64,000 bases of DNA from NCBI RefSeq assembly GCF_004801405.1, contig NZ_SSOB01000019.1, positions 1-64,000 on the forward strand. The letters run 5' to 3'. The DNA comes from Cohnella fermenti (GTDB lineage Bacteria > Bacillota > Bacilli > Paenibacillales > Paenibacillaceae). A program made the translations under genes and the position numbers. Below, piece by piece: positions 15,875-24,849 of this stretch. Position 1 is the stretch's first letter, and every line of letters starts with the position of its first letter. The notes beneath the pieces were generated by a model. The model searched no databases, was not told the origin of the DNA, and saw only the letters and a list, made by a program, of their open reading frames with translations.

Positions 15875-18800
15875 GAATCGTGATCGACAACGGCATGCAG
15901 GCGCTGGAGCAGCTATCGGCGTTCGGCGTATTTACCTTGGAAGAGAAGCGGCTGCTCGCCGGGCAGCTCCGCGCGGAATCCTATTCCATCGGGCAGACAA
16001 TCGTCGGCCGGGACGGCAGGAACGACTCCTTCTACGTCATCCTGGCGGGCAAAGCGCGCAAAATCGGCTACGATACCGAAGGCAAAGAGACGAACCTGGG
16101 CCTGCTTCATCCCGGCGAACACTTCGGCGAGCACTTCCTGCTCGAAGGCGAAGAGGCGCCTCCCCTGACGATCCGGGCTTCCACCGATCTCGAGCTGCTG
16201 AGGCTCGACCGCCTCCAATTCAAGGAGATGATCGAGCAGCGTCCGGCTATCGAAGACTACTTCCGCAAGTATCTCGCCTCGGATGTCATGCGCGCGTTCC
16301 TGAAGAGCCGAACCGTGCTCTCCGCCGTCGATCCCGCCGCCTTGCGCTCGCTGCTGGAACGGCTGGAGCTCCGCGAGTACGAGCCGGAGGCTTGTCTTGT
16401 CCGGGAAGGAGAGCCGGGGGATTCCTTCTACATCCTTAAGGCGGGGACGGCAATTGTGGAAAAGAGACCTGGGGCGACGGTCGTGAACCGGTTGTATCCG
16501 GGGGACTTCTTCGGCGAGCTGGCGCTGCTGACGGGAGAGCCGCGCAAGGCGACGATCCGGGCTTCCGGGAAGGCTGCCGCGTTCCGCCTGTCGAAGTCGG
16601 ACTTCGAGGAATTGATCCGCGACTATCCGGTCATCCTCGACTCGATCCGCTCGATCGCCTCCCACTACACTTCGCAAGCCATGACGCTGGCCGCGGCGCC
16701 GGAAGCGGACGAACCCGCGGATGAGACAGCCGCAGCGCGACAAGAGGAGCTTGCTCCTCCTCCCGACAAGACGCGCGCGCGCGTTCTCGCAGGCTTGCCG
16801 CGAATCTCTTGGCGCCGCCGCCGCAAGTATCCGGTTGTCATGCAGCAGAGCGAGATGGACTGCGGCCCGTCGTGCCTGACCATGATCGCGCGTCATTACG
16901 GGTTGAATGCGAGCGTCAACCGGATGCGCGAGCGCTGCAACGTCGGAACGGAGGGCGCCTCTCTGCTCGGCCTGATCGACACCTTGGAGACGCTCGGCTT
17001 CAAGGCCCGCGGTCTCAATCTGACCGCCTCCCTGCTGCGGAATATGCAAACTCCGTTCATTGCGCATTGGGACGGCCATCATTACGTCGTCGTTTACGAG
17101 GTCGGAGAACGCGGCCTTGTTGTCGCCGATCCCGCTCTCGGCTACCTCGACACCTGGTCCTGCGCCGACTTCGGCAAGCACTGGAGCGGGCTCGCCATCG
17201 CCCTCGAGCCGGACGGCCCCCTCCCGACGCTGGAGGACAAGGAGCTTCTCTGGAGTCGCTATCTGGCGTATGCTCTCCCCTCTCGCAAGCTGCTCCTGAC
17301 CGTATTGGGCCTGTCTTCCGCCATCGAGGGGACTCTGCTGCTTTTGCCCATTATGAGTCAGTTGATCTTCGATCGTGTCCTGGGCGCGCGCGATTGGCCG
17401 CTGCTGCATCTGCTTGCCGTCGTCATGGCGCTGCTCGCCTGCGCGGGAGCGGTCAGCGTCGCCGTCCGCCAGACGCTTATCGGGAAGCTTGCGAGCGCCA
17501 TCGACCGCTCGATGCTGGACAACTTCTACCGAAGGCTGTTCCGGCTTCCTTATTCCTACTTCGCCAAGCGAACGTCGGGCGACATTCTGACGAGAGTCTA
17601 CGAGAACGAGAAGCTCCGCCGGCTCATGACCGATCACGCCGTGGAGCTGACGCTCGATTCGCTGACCTTGCTCGTCTACGGCGGCCTGATGTTCTATTAC
17701 GATGCCGGCCTGGCGCTGATCGCGTTCGCGAGCCTTCCGTTCTACGTCGGCCTGTACGCCTATATTCTGCCGAGAATGCGGCGCAACCTGCGCAAGCAGA
17801 TGAATGCGGAAGGGGAATCCCAGACGCGGATCGTGGAAGCCGTTCATGCGATCGCCACCGTCAAGGGAGTGTCCATGGAGCGAAGCGTCCGGCGCAAGCT
17901 GATGGACAAGCTGGGCGAGCTGCTCGCTCTGAGGCTTGAGGGCAATCGGCTCGAAGCCGTTGTCCGCGCCTTCTCGTCCGCCTTGCGCACCCTAAGCCAA
18001 GCGGCGCTGCTCATCTTCGGGGCCGCCTTCGTTCTGAACGGCCAACTCAGCGCCGGCGGGCTTGTCGCGTTCACCGTGCTGTTCGCCTCCTTCCTGTTCG
18101 CCGTCGAGATGATCTCCGTTCGAGTCGGCGAGCTGTCCGAGGCGCGCATCTCCATGGAGCGGCTGAACGACGTCTACGAAGCGACGCCGGAGCATGCGCA
18201 GCCGGAGCGGATGCGCATGCTCCCGGCCTTGCGGGGCCATATCCGCTTCGACAAGGTCGCTTTCCAATATTATCGCGGCGGCCGCATGATTCTGCAGAAC
18301 CTCGAGCTGGAGCTGAAGCCCGGCCAGACGGTCGCACTGGTCGGACGCAGCGGCTCGGGCAAATCAACGATTGCCCATCTGCTGCTGAAGCTGCTCGAGC
18401 CGACGAGCGGAGCCGTCTATGTCGACGGCTATCCCCTTCGCGAAGCTCACGCCGCTTCCATCCGCAGACAAGTGGGCGTCGTCCAGCAGGAGACGGCGCT
18501 GTTCCGCGGCTCGGTTCGCGAGAACATCGACCTGCACGGGGAAGCCTCGTTCGAAGAGATCGAGCGGGCCGCCCTGCTGGCCGGAGCCGACGAGTTTATC
18601 CAGTCGCTGCCGCTCGGCTACGACACGGTCATCGGCGAGGGCGGCATCCGGCTGTCCGGCGGCCAGCGCCAACGCATCGTCATCGCGCGGGCGCTCGTCG
18701 GCAATCCGCGCATTCTCGTCTTCGACGAAGCGACAAGCGCCCTGGACGCGGAATCCGAGCGGGTCATTCAGCAGAACATGGGCGAGATGCTCCGCGGCCG

Positions 18801-18957
18801 GACAACGCTTATCATCGCGCACCGGCTGAGCACGATCCGCCATGCGGATCGTATCGTTGTCCTCGACAACGGCTCCGTCGTCGAGAGCGGCACCCACGAC
18901 GAACTGCTCGGCGCGAACGGCCTCTACAGCCATCTTCTGCGCCAGCAGGCGGGATAG
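15871..18957 (+). CDS. ABC exporter with two cNMP-binding domains and a C39 peptidase
   Basis: A 1028-residue fusion. Two cyclic-nucleotide-binding-like domains come first (~14-130 and ~142-265). A C39 bacteriocin-processing peptidase follows (~320-445), with Gln-x-x-x-x-Asp-Cys331-Gly in QQSEMDCGPSCL, His404 in GHHYVVVYE and Asp420 in VADPALG, so the catalytic set is complete. Next is a six-helix ABC membrane domain (~465-745). The nucleotide-binding domain carries Walker A around Lys831, signature LSGGQ at 928-932 and Walker B Asp952-Glu953. It should remove the double-glycine leader and export the core peptide using ATP. The architecture recalls cyanobacterial HetC. The precursor is probably the peptide encoded at 14793-14951. 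Confidence 0.93.
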   Translation: MRIVIDNGMQALEQLSAFGVFTLEEKRLLAGQLRAESYSIGQTIVGRDGRNDSFYVILAGKARKIGYDTEGKETNLGLLHPGEHFGEHFLLEGEEAPPLTIRASTDLELLRLDRLQFKEMIEQRPAIEDYFRKYLASDVMRAFLKSRTVLSAVDPAALRSLLERLELREYEPEACLVREGEPGDSFYILKAGTAIVEKRPGATVVNRLYPGDFFGELALLTGEPRKATIRASGKAAAFRLSKSDFEELIRDYPVILDSIRSIASHYTSQAMTLAAAPEADEPADETAAARQEELAPPPDKTRARVLAGLPRISWRRRRKYPVVMQQSEMDCGPSCLTMIARHYGLNASVNRMRERCNVGTEGASLLGLIDTLETLGFKARGLNLTASLLRNMQTPFIAHWDGHHYVVVYEVGERGLVVADPALGYLDTWSCADFGKHWSGLAIALEPDGPLPTLEDKELLWSRYLAYALPSRKLLLTVLGLSSAIEGTLLLLPIMSQLIFDRVLGARDWPLLHLLAVVMALLACAGAVSVAVRQTLIGKLASAIDRSMLDNFYRRLFRLPYSYFAKRTSGDILTRVYENEKLRRLMTDHAVELTLDSLTLLVYGGLMFYYDAGLALIAFASLPFYVGLYAYILPRMRRNLRKQMNAEGESQTRIVEAVHAIATVKGVSMERSVRRKLMDKLGELLALRLEGNRLEAVVRAFSSALRTLSQAALLIFGAAFVLNGQLSAGGLVAFTVLFASFLFAVEMISVRVGELSEARISMERLNDVYEATPEHAQPERMRMLPALRGHIRFDKVAFQYYRGGRMILQNLELELKPGQTVALVGRSGSGKSTIAHLLLKLLEPTSGAVYVDGYPLREAHAASIRRQVGVVQQETALFRGSVRENIDLHGEASFEEIERAALLAGADEFIQSLPLGYDTVIGEGGIRLSGGQRQRIVIARALVGNPRILVFDEATSALDAESERVIQQNMGEMLRGRTTLIIAHRLSTIRHADRIVVLDNGSVVESGTHDELLGANGLYSHLLRQQAG

Positions 18958-18996
18958 GGCGCGGGCGGGATAGCCAGCGGGCGGTCAGGGAGGGGT

Positions 18997-19446
18997 TTAG
19001 GGCGCGGCACCCGTGCCGGGCTTCCGCTCCACGATCCGGAAGCTCCCCGTGCCGAAGGCGAGCAGCTCGCCGTCTTCGCCGCGAACGTGCGCGATCGTAT
19101 GAACCGACTTCCTCGTCCGCTGCACGATCTCGGCCCGCACCGTCACTCGCCCTTCCCGGATCGGGGCAACATAGTGCAGGTTCAGGTTCGTCGTCACCGA
19201 GCTCTCCTCCGGACCGTCCCTCATCACGGCGAGCCCCATCGCCGAGTCGATCAGCGTCGCGTGGACCCCTCCATGGACGATGCCGAGCAGATTCAAGTGC
19301 CGGGGCTCGATCAGCAGGGAGACGACAACCTCCCTCCCCTCGAACGCAACGAACTCGCAACCGACCAGCCCCCAGAACGTCGATCTCCCTTTCTCCTCCC
19401 ATTGCGATATTTTCCCGGCCAGGTTGTCTTCGCTATTCGGTTCCAT
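18997..19446 (-). CDS. PaaI-type hotdog-fold thioesterase
   Basis: A 149-residue hotdog-fold thioesterase. The signature is HLNLLGIVHGGVHATLIDSA near residues 50-70, where the HGG and the following Asp belong to the active site of PaaI/YbgC relatives. The C-terminal strands read VTVRAEIVQRTRKSVHTIAHV. It probably hydrolyses an acyl- or aryl-CoA. It is the last gene after lcfA on the minus strand but is separated from it by 453 bases containing a MITE-like repeat, so it may have its own promoter. Confidence 0.85.
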   Translation of the reverse strand: MEPNSEDNLAGKISQWEEKGRSTFWGLVGCEFVAFEGREVVVSLLIEPRHLNLLGIVHGGVHATLIDSAMGLAVMRDGPEESSVTTNLNLHYVAPIREGRVTVRAEIVQRTRKSVHTIAHVRGEDGELLAFGTGSFRIVERKPGTGAAP

Positions 19447-19606
19447 CGGGCACCTCCGTGTTCGCTTCGCGTCGATCGCTCTGCATCGGATACTGCATCG
19501 GGTGCTACATCGGCTGTTCGGGCTCGGACGCTTATTCTCTTGTTGACTCTTACTCTCCCTGCCCCTCGCAAGATAATTACCACATTATGGTATATACAAG
19601 AGCGCG

Positions 19607-19740
19607 GTCCCCCCCCTTCTGGACGCTTATGCCTCTTCTCCCTCCGGCTCAGGAACTTCCTGCCGATGGAACGGAACGCGCAGAAGAACGAAGCTATCCT
19701 GAACGAACGGGAGAAGAGACATAGTGCTGTCGGAGAGGAT
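19607..19740. repeat. MITE-like repeat, copy B, in a 453-base gene-free gap
   Basis: Inverted arms: the left arm is CCCCCTTCTGGACGCTTATG followed by CCTCTTCTCCC and ending GCTCAGG; the right arm runs from CCTGAACGAACGGGAGAAG through ACATAGTG to GAGAGGAT. It is the same family as copies at 4.3, 38.3 and 60.1 kb. A CCACATTATGG motif just outside the left arm also occurs beside copy E. Right of it, 19741-19797 is a simple run of GATACGGTACG-like short repeats. The rest of 19447-19899 shows no gene. Confidence 0.75.
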
Positions 19741-19899
19741 GTCACGCGATACGGTACGGTGCAATGCGGTACGATACGGTACGATGCGATGCGGGGCCTC
19801 TGTGCGCCTCTCCGGCACATTGAGCCCCCGCACCGACTCATCCTGACAACGTTGCCCCTCTCGCGGTTTATCGCCCGACCGCCTAGCCTCCTTTTCCGC

Positions 19900-21603
19900 C
19901 TAGCCGCCTCCCGGCCCCGGAATCCGCTCCCCTTCCTCCTCCACCAGCTTGCGCCGCAGCACCTTGCCCGCCATCGTCTTCGGAAGCGCTTCCCGGAACT
20001 CGAACAGCCTCGGAATCTTGTAAGCCGCCAGCTTATCCTTGCACCAGAACCGCAGTTCCTCCCCGCCAAGCTTCGCGCCCTCGCGCAGAACGATGAACGC
20101 CTTGACCGTCTCTCCGCGATACGGGTCCGCCACTCCGGCTACCGCAACCTCGGCAATCAGCGGATGCTCATAGAGAACGTCCTCCACCTCGCGGGGATAT
20201 ACGTTGTAGCCTCCGGCCAGAATCAAATCCTTCCTTCGATCGAGAATGTAGCAGAAGCCGTCGTCGTCCATCGTGCCCATATCCCCCGTCAGCAGCCAGC
20301 CGTCCTTCAGCACCTTCTCCGTCTCTGCGGGCTTGCCCCAGTAGCCCTGCATCACCTGCGGCCCCCGAACCGCGAGTTCCCCGATCTCGCCCGGCGCCGC
20401 GTCCTCCCATGTGTCGGGGCGAACGATCCGCGCCTTCGTATCCGGAATCGGGATGCCGATCGAACCGTTCTTGCGCCGCTCCCAGATGTTGTTCACATGC
20501 GTGACCGGAGACGCTTCCGTCAGGCCGTAGCCTTCGATCAGCTTGCCGCCGCTTAACGCTTCGAACTTCTCCTGCACCTGCTGGGGCAGAGGCGCCGCGC
20601 CGCTGATGCAGATGCGGATGGACGACAGCCACCCTCGCTTGCCCTTCGAACGGTTGCCTTCCGCATGATTCAGGATCGCGATGTACATCGTCGGCGCCCC
20701 GGGGAAGATGGTCGGCTTCTTCTTCCGAATCGTACGCACAACCTGACCGATCTCGAATCGCGGCACGAGGATCAGCGTTCCGGCCGTGTAGATGCCGAGA
20801 TGCAGCAGCGTCGTCAGCCCGAACACGTGGAAGAACGGCAAGACGCACAGGTACCGCTCCATGCCGTCCTGGGCTTTGTAGAACCAGAGCCGGCACTGGA
20901 TCGTGTTGGCGACCAGATTGCGGTGAGTCAGCATAACTCCCTTGGCAAGCCCCGTCGTTCCGCCCGTATATTGAAGAAGCGCGAGGTCCGTCGCGGGGTC
21001 CAGCCGGGGCTCGATCGGCGCCTCCAGCGCCTCGTCCAGCAGCCTGCGGAAGCCGATGATCCGGCCATTCTCCGCCAGCTTCGCCGGAACCCCTTCCTTG
21101 CGGAGCTTTATTCGATACAGCATGTTTTTGGGAAAAGGGAGATAGTCGCCGATAGACGTAACGATGATTCGGTTCAGAGGGACAGTCTTGGCGGCTTGCT
21201 CTACTCTGGGAAGGAGTTGATCGAGCGTGACGAGGACAGCGGCGCCGGAGTCTCTCAACTGGTGCTCAAGCTCCCGCTTCGAGTACATCGGGTTCGTCAT
21301 GACGACGATCGCTCCCGTCATCAGCGTCCCATAATAGGAGATGACCATCTGCGGGCAATTCGGCAGCATCAGCGCGACGCGGTCGCCCTTGCTCACGCCG
21401 AGCCCGAGCAGCCCGTTCGCGAACCGCCGGGCGGCGGCGAGCACCGCCCGATACGTCATGCGCTTGCCCATGAAGTCGAGCGCCGTCGCCTTCGGATAGC
21501 GTTCGGCGGCATCGATCAGCAGTTGCGGCACCGTCAAGTCGGGATAAGGGTACGTAGCGGGCACCTCGGCCGGATACTGCGACAACCAAGCCTTGTTCGA
21601 CAT
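19900..21603 (-). CDS. lcfA: Long-chain fatty-acid--CoA ligase
   Basis: A 567-residue acyl-activating enzyme that makes acyl-CoA from fatty acid, ATP and CoA, feeding beta-oxidation. Motifs: the P-loop YTGGTTGLAKG near residue 215, LCVLPFFHVFGLT near 255, EGYGLTEASPV near 365, and the hinge and Asp/Lys region TGDMGTMDDDGFCYILDRRK near 450, with the C-terminal catalytic lysine region PKTMAGKVLRRKL near 545. GAAGAGAGG lies before the ATG. It follows fadE by 86 bases as the fifth gene of the fad operon. Confidence 0.93.
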   Translation of the reverse strand: MSNKAWLSQYPAEVPATYPYPDLTVPQLLIDAAERYPKATALDFMGKRMTYRAVLAAARRFANGLLGLGVSKGDRVALMLPNCPQMVISYYGTLMTGAIVVMTNPMYSKRELEHQLRDSGAAVLVTLDQLLPRVEQAAKTVPLNRIIVTSIGDYLPFPKNMLYRIKLRKEGVPAKLAENGRIIGFRRLLDEALEAPIEPRLDPATDLALLQYTGGTTGLAKGVMLTHRNLVANTIQCRLWFYKAQDGMERYLCVLPFFHVFGLTTLLHLGIYTAGTLILVPRFEIGQVVRTIRKKKPTIFPGAPTMYIAILNHAEGNRSKGKRGWLSSIRICISGAAPLPQQVQEKFEALSGGKLIEGYGLTEASPVTHVNNIWERRKNGSIGIPIPDTKARIVRPDTWEDAAPGEIGELAVRGPQVMQGYWGKPAETEKVLKDGWLLTGDMGTMDDDGFCYILDRRKDLILAGGYNVYPREVEDVLYEHPLIAEVAVAGVADPYRGETVKAFIVLREGAKLGGEELRFWCKDKLAAYKIPRLFEFREALPKTMAGKVLRRKLVEEEGERIPGPGGG

Positions 21604-21689
21604 GGCCTACACCTCTCTTCCTCGAAGTGGGTGATGGCGGAATCGGGTCCGGGCTGCGAATATACGGGTTCGTTCGGACGCAAGCGGGA

Positions 21690-23483
21690 TCAGACGGAGT
21701 AGCGTTCTCCCGAGACGACCTCGGCAGCGATGCGGCGCTTAAGCGCGGTCAGGTTGACCGGCGCCATGCGGGCCAGCTTCTTCAGGATCGACAGTTGCGT
21801 GCGCAGAACGTCCCCTTCGGCGAGAGCGGCAAGCGCCTCCTTCGCCGCGCCTTCGATCCGTGCGAACTGCTCGTGGACGAAGACGGTCGTCATCGCGATC
21901 GCAAGACCGGCCTTCTCCTCCCCGGAGCGGTCGATCCGCTTGCGCGTCCGCAGCAGCGCGCTCTCCATCGCGTAGATCGCGATGATCATGTCGGCAAGCT
22001 GGGCCAGCAGCTCCTGCTCCTGCTCGAGACGAGTCTGGTAACGCTGAACGGCTTGGGCTCCGACCATGAGGAAGATTCGCCTCGCCATGGTTAGGAGGTG
22101 AGCCTCCTGCTCGAGCGTCCCTTCGAACGAGCGGGACGGGATCGGCTCCATCAGCTCGGCCTGCAGCGCCATCGCCTGCTGCAGCAGCGGGAGCTCGCCC
22201 TTCAGGCCCCGCTTCACGAGCGTACCGGGAATGAGCAGCCGATTGATCTCGTTCGTCCCTTCGAAGATGCGGTTGATCCGGGAATCCCGATAGATGCGCT
22301 CGACCGCATACTCCTGAATGTAGCCGTAGCCGCCGTGAATCTGCACCCCTTCATCGGCGACGAAGTCGAGCGCCTCCGATCCAAAAACCTTATTGATCGA
22401 GCATTCGATCTGGTACTCCGCGATCGCCTTGGCCGCTGTCTGGCCGCTGTCCGCGCCGTCCGCTCCGAGCTGGGCAAGCCCCTCGTCGAAAAGCCCCGCA
22501 GTACGGTAAACCATGCTCTCGAGCGCGTACGTCCGCACGTTCATGTCGGCCAGCTTCTTGCCGATGAGCGGGAAGGAAGAGATCGGACGGCCGAACTGCT
22601 GCCGCTCGTTCGCGTACTTCGCCGAGATCGCAATCGTCATCTTGCACGCGCCGAGCGTTCCCGCCGCCAGCTTGAAGCGGCCGATGTTCAAGATGTTGAA
22701 GGCGATGAGGTGCCCGCGCCCGACTTCCCACAACAGATTCTCGGCCGGCACCTTCACGTCCTCGAGAATAAGCGGGCATGTCGAGGAGCCTTTGATGCCC
22801 ATCTTCTTCTCCTCGGGGCCGACGCTCACGCCGGACATGCCGCGCTCCACGATGAAGGTGCTGAACTTCTCGCCGTCGACCTTCGCATAGACGATGAAGA
22901 CATCCGCGAAGCCCGCGTTCGTAATGAATTGCTTCGAGCCGTTCAGCACGTAATAGGCTCCGTCGTCCGAGAGAGCCGCCGTCGTCTTCGCCCCCTGCGC
23001 GTCCGAGCCGGACGACGGCTCCGTCAGGCAGTACGCCGCCAGCCTCCGGCCGCTTGCCAGATCCGGCAAGTACTTGCGCTTCTGCTCCGGCGTCCCGAAG
23101 TAGACGATCGGCAGCGTGCCGATGCCGACGTGGGCGCCGACCGACAGCGCGAAGGAGGACGTCTTCGCCAGCCGCTCGTTGATCAGGGTCGAGCTCACCT
23201 TGTCGAGCCCGAGCCCGCCGTACTCCTCCGGCACGTCGGCGCCGAGCAGGCCGAGCTCCCCGGCGACGCGCAGCTTCCGGACGGTAAGCTCGTAGTCCAG
23301 CTTCTCGATCTCCTCGTCGTGCGGGGCGATCTCCTTCGCGACGAAGTCCTCCGTCATCTGTGCGATCATTCGCTGCTCTTCGGTGAAGTCCTCCGGGGTC
23401 ACGATTCGGGAGCTGTCCAAGGCGCCGACTCCCTCCAGAACGAAGCTTCCGCCGCGGATCGCACCGCTTGCCGCTTGACTCAT
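21690..23483 (-). CDS. fadE: Acyl-CoA dehydrogenase
   Basis: About 597 residues, the long form of acyl-CoA dehydrogenase found in Bacillus FadE with a C-terminal extension. It catalyses the first oxidation of beta-oxidation, using FAD and passing electrons to EtfAB. Motifs: YCLTEPSSGSDAQGAKT near residue 155, FITNAGFADVF near 195, FGRPISSFPLIGKKLADM near 300, and IHGGYGYIQEYAVERIYRDS followed by EGTNEINRLL near 400-430. The ATG at 23483 has AGGAGG at proper spacing; an ATG six bases upstream is too close to it. It lies between fadA and lcfA. Confidence 0.93.
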   Translation of the reverse strand: MSQAASGAIRGGSFVLEGVGALDSSRIVTPEDFTEEQRMIAQMTEDFVAKEIAPHDEEIEKLDYELTVRKLRVAGELGLLGADVPEEYGGLGLDKVSSTLINERLAKTSSFALSVGAHVGIGTLPIVYFGTPEQKRKYLPDLASGRRLAAYCLTEPSSGSDAQGAKTTAALSDDGAYYVLNGSKQFITNAGFADVFIVYAKVDGEKFSTFIVERGMSGVSVGPEEKKMGIKGSSTCPLILEDVKVPAENLLWEVGRGHLIAFNILNIGRFKLAAGTLGACKMTIAISAKYANERQQFGRPISSFPLIGKKLADMNVRTYALESMVYRTAGLFDEGLAQLGADGADSGQTAAKAIAEYQIECSINKVFGSEALDFVADEGVQIHGGYGYIQEYAVERIYRDSRINRIFEGTNEINRLLIPGTLVKRGLKGELPLLQQAMALQAELMEPIPSRSFEGTLEQEAHLLTMARRIFLMVGAQAVQRYQTRLEQEQELLAQLADMIIAIYAMESALLRTRKRIDRSGEEKAGLAIAMTTVFVHEQFARIEGAAKEALAALAEGDVLRTQLSILKKLARMAPVNLTALKRRIAAEVVSGERYSV

Positions 23484-23501
23484 CGCCATCCCCTCCTTGT
23501 A

Positions 23502-24686
23502 TCAGATACCATGAACCTCAAACACTCCCGCCGCTCCCATGCCGCCGCCGATGCACATCGAGACGACGCCGAAGCCGCCGCCCCGGCGCCTCAGCTCGTG
23601 AATGAGCGTCGCGCTGATCTTCGCGCCGCTGCAACCGAGCGGGTGGCCGAGCGCAATCGCGCCGCCGTTCACGTTAACCTTCTCCTCGTCCAGGCCAAGC
23701 TCGCGGACGACCGCGACGCATTGGGAAGCGAACGCTTCGTTCAGCTCGAACAGCTTGACGTCGCCGATGCCGATGCCCGCCATCCGCAGCGCCTTCGGGA
23801 TCGCCCGGATCGGGCCAATGCCCATGATCTCCGGCTCGACGCCGGCCAGGGCGAACGAGCGGAACGTCGCCAGCGGCTCCAGGCCGAGCGCTTCGGCCCG
23901 CTCGCGGCTCATCACGACGGCGGCGGCGGCCCCGTCGCTCATCTGCGACGAGTTGCCCGCCGTAACGGTGCCGCCCGCCTTGAACGACGGCTTCAGCGCC
24001 GCCAGCGCCTCCATCGACGTGTCGGCCCGCACGCCCTCGTCGCGGTCGAAGACGAAGCCGCGCGTCCGGAACCCGCCGCGTCCGTCCTCCTCGGTGCGAC
24101 GAACCTCAAGCGGGACAATCTCCTCGCGGAATCGACCCTCCGCCTCCGCGCGGGCCGCCTTCTCGTGGGAGCGCAGCGCGAAGCGGTCCTGCTCCTCGCG
24201 GGAGACGCCGTACCTCGCGGCGACGTTCTCCGCGGTATGCCCCATGCCGATATACACCTCGGGCATCGTCTCCACGAGGACCGGATTCGGCGACATTCGG
24301 AACCCGGACATCGGCACGTGGCTCATGCTCTCGACGCCCCCGGCGACGATCGTCTCCGCGTGGCCAAGCATGATCCGCTCCGCCGCGAACGCGATCGCCT
24401 GCAGGCCCGACGCGCAGAAGCGATTGATCGTCAGCGCCGGAACCGTGTGCGGGAACCCGGCATACAGCGACATAATGCGGGCGAAGTTCAAGCCCTGCTC
24501 GCCTTCGGGCATCGCGCAGCCGACGATGACATCGTCCACGTCCCCCTTGGCCAGCCCGGGCGTCCTCGCCATAACTCCTTCCAGCACGGCTTTCCCGAGA
24601 TCGTCCGCCCGGGTATGGGCCAGGCTCCCCTTCTTCGCCTTGCCGACAGCCGTACGCGCGATTGTGACGACAACGGCTTCCCTCAT
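23502..24686 (-). CDS. fadA: Acetyl-CoA C-acyltransferase (thiolase)
   Basis: A 394-residue thiolase that cleaves 3-ketoacyl-CoA with CoA. The nucleophilic cysteine is in INRFCASGLQAI near residue 90. The C-terminal motifs NGGAIALGHPLGCSGAK near 350 and CIGGGMGAAGVFE near 383 hold the catalytic His and second Cys. GGGGAGGAG precedes the ATG. It is third in the minus-strand fad operon; the 163-base gap before it holds one copy of the 104-bp repeat otherwise found at 60.3 kb. Confidence 0.95.
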   Translation of the reverse strand: MREAVVVTIARTAVGKAKKGSLAHTRADDLGKAVLEGVMARTPGLAKGDVDDVIVGCAMPEGEQGLNFARIMSLYAGFPHTVPALTINRFCASGLQAIAFAAERIMLGHAETIVAGGVESMSHVPMSGFRMSPNPVLVETMPEVYIGMGHTAENVAARYGVSREEQDRFALRSHEKAARAEAEGRFREEIVPLEVRRTEEDGRGGFRTRGFVFDRDEGVRADTSMEALAALKPSFKAGGTVTAGNSSQMSDGAAAAVVMSRERAEALGLEPLATFRSFALAGVEPEIMGIGPIRAIPKALRMAGIGIGDVKLFELNEAFASQCVAVVRELGLDEEKVNVNGGAIALGHPLGCSGAKISATLIHELRRRGGGFGVVSMCIGGGMGAAGVFEVHGI

Positions 24687-24727
24687 GTTTGCTCCTCCCC
24701 TCTAGCACGGAATCTGTTGTGCAGTCT

Positions 24728-24836
24728 GGCTGCTCATCTCGGGCCCTCCGCGAGCCTATCGCCGCTTCGGTTGAGTCGTGGTTACTCATCTGCACCCACT
24801 ATTTCTGCTCGGACACCCACTGTTGAGTAATGGCTG
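24728..24836 (-). repeat. Single dispersed copy of the 104-bp repeat unit
   Basis: Read on the minus strand, this segment follows the 60.3-kb tandem unit closely: CCATTACTCAA, then GAGCAG, GCAGATGAGTAACCACGAC, TCAACCGAAGCGGCG, GCGGAGG and CCGAGATGAG in the same order and spacing, with changes between. It sits in the fadN-fadA gap and so is transcribed within the operon. It shows that the unit is dispersed as well as tandem. Confidence 0.75.
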
Positions 24837-24849
24837 ACTTCTCGCGGAA

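Noticed and set aside
22098..24830. 910-residue plus-strand frame antisense to fadE and fadA
   Set aside because: It is Arg/Leu/His-rich shadow sequence with no domain motifs, lying over two well-supported enzymes.
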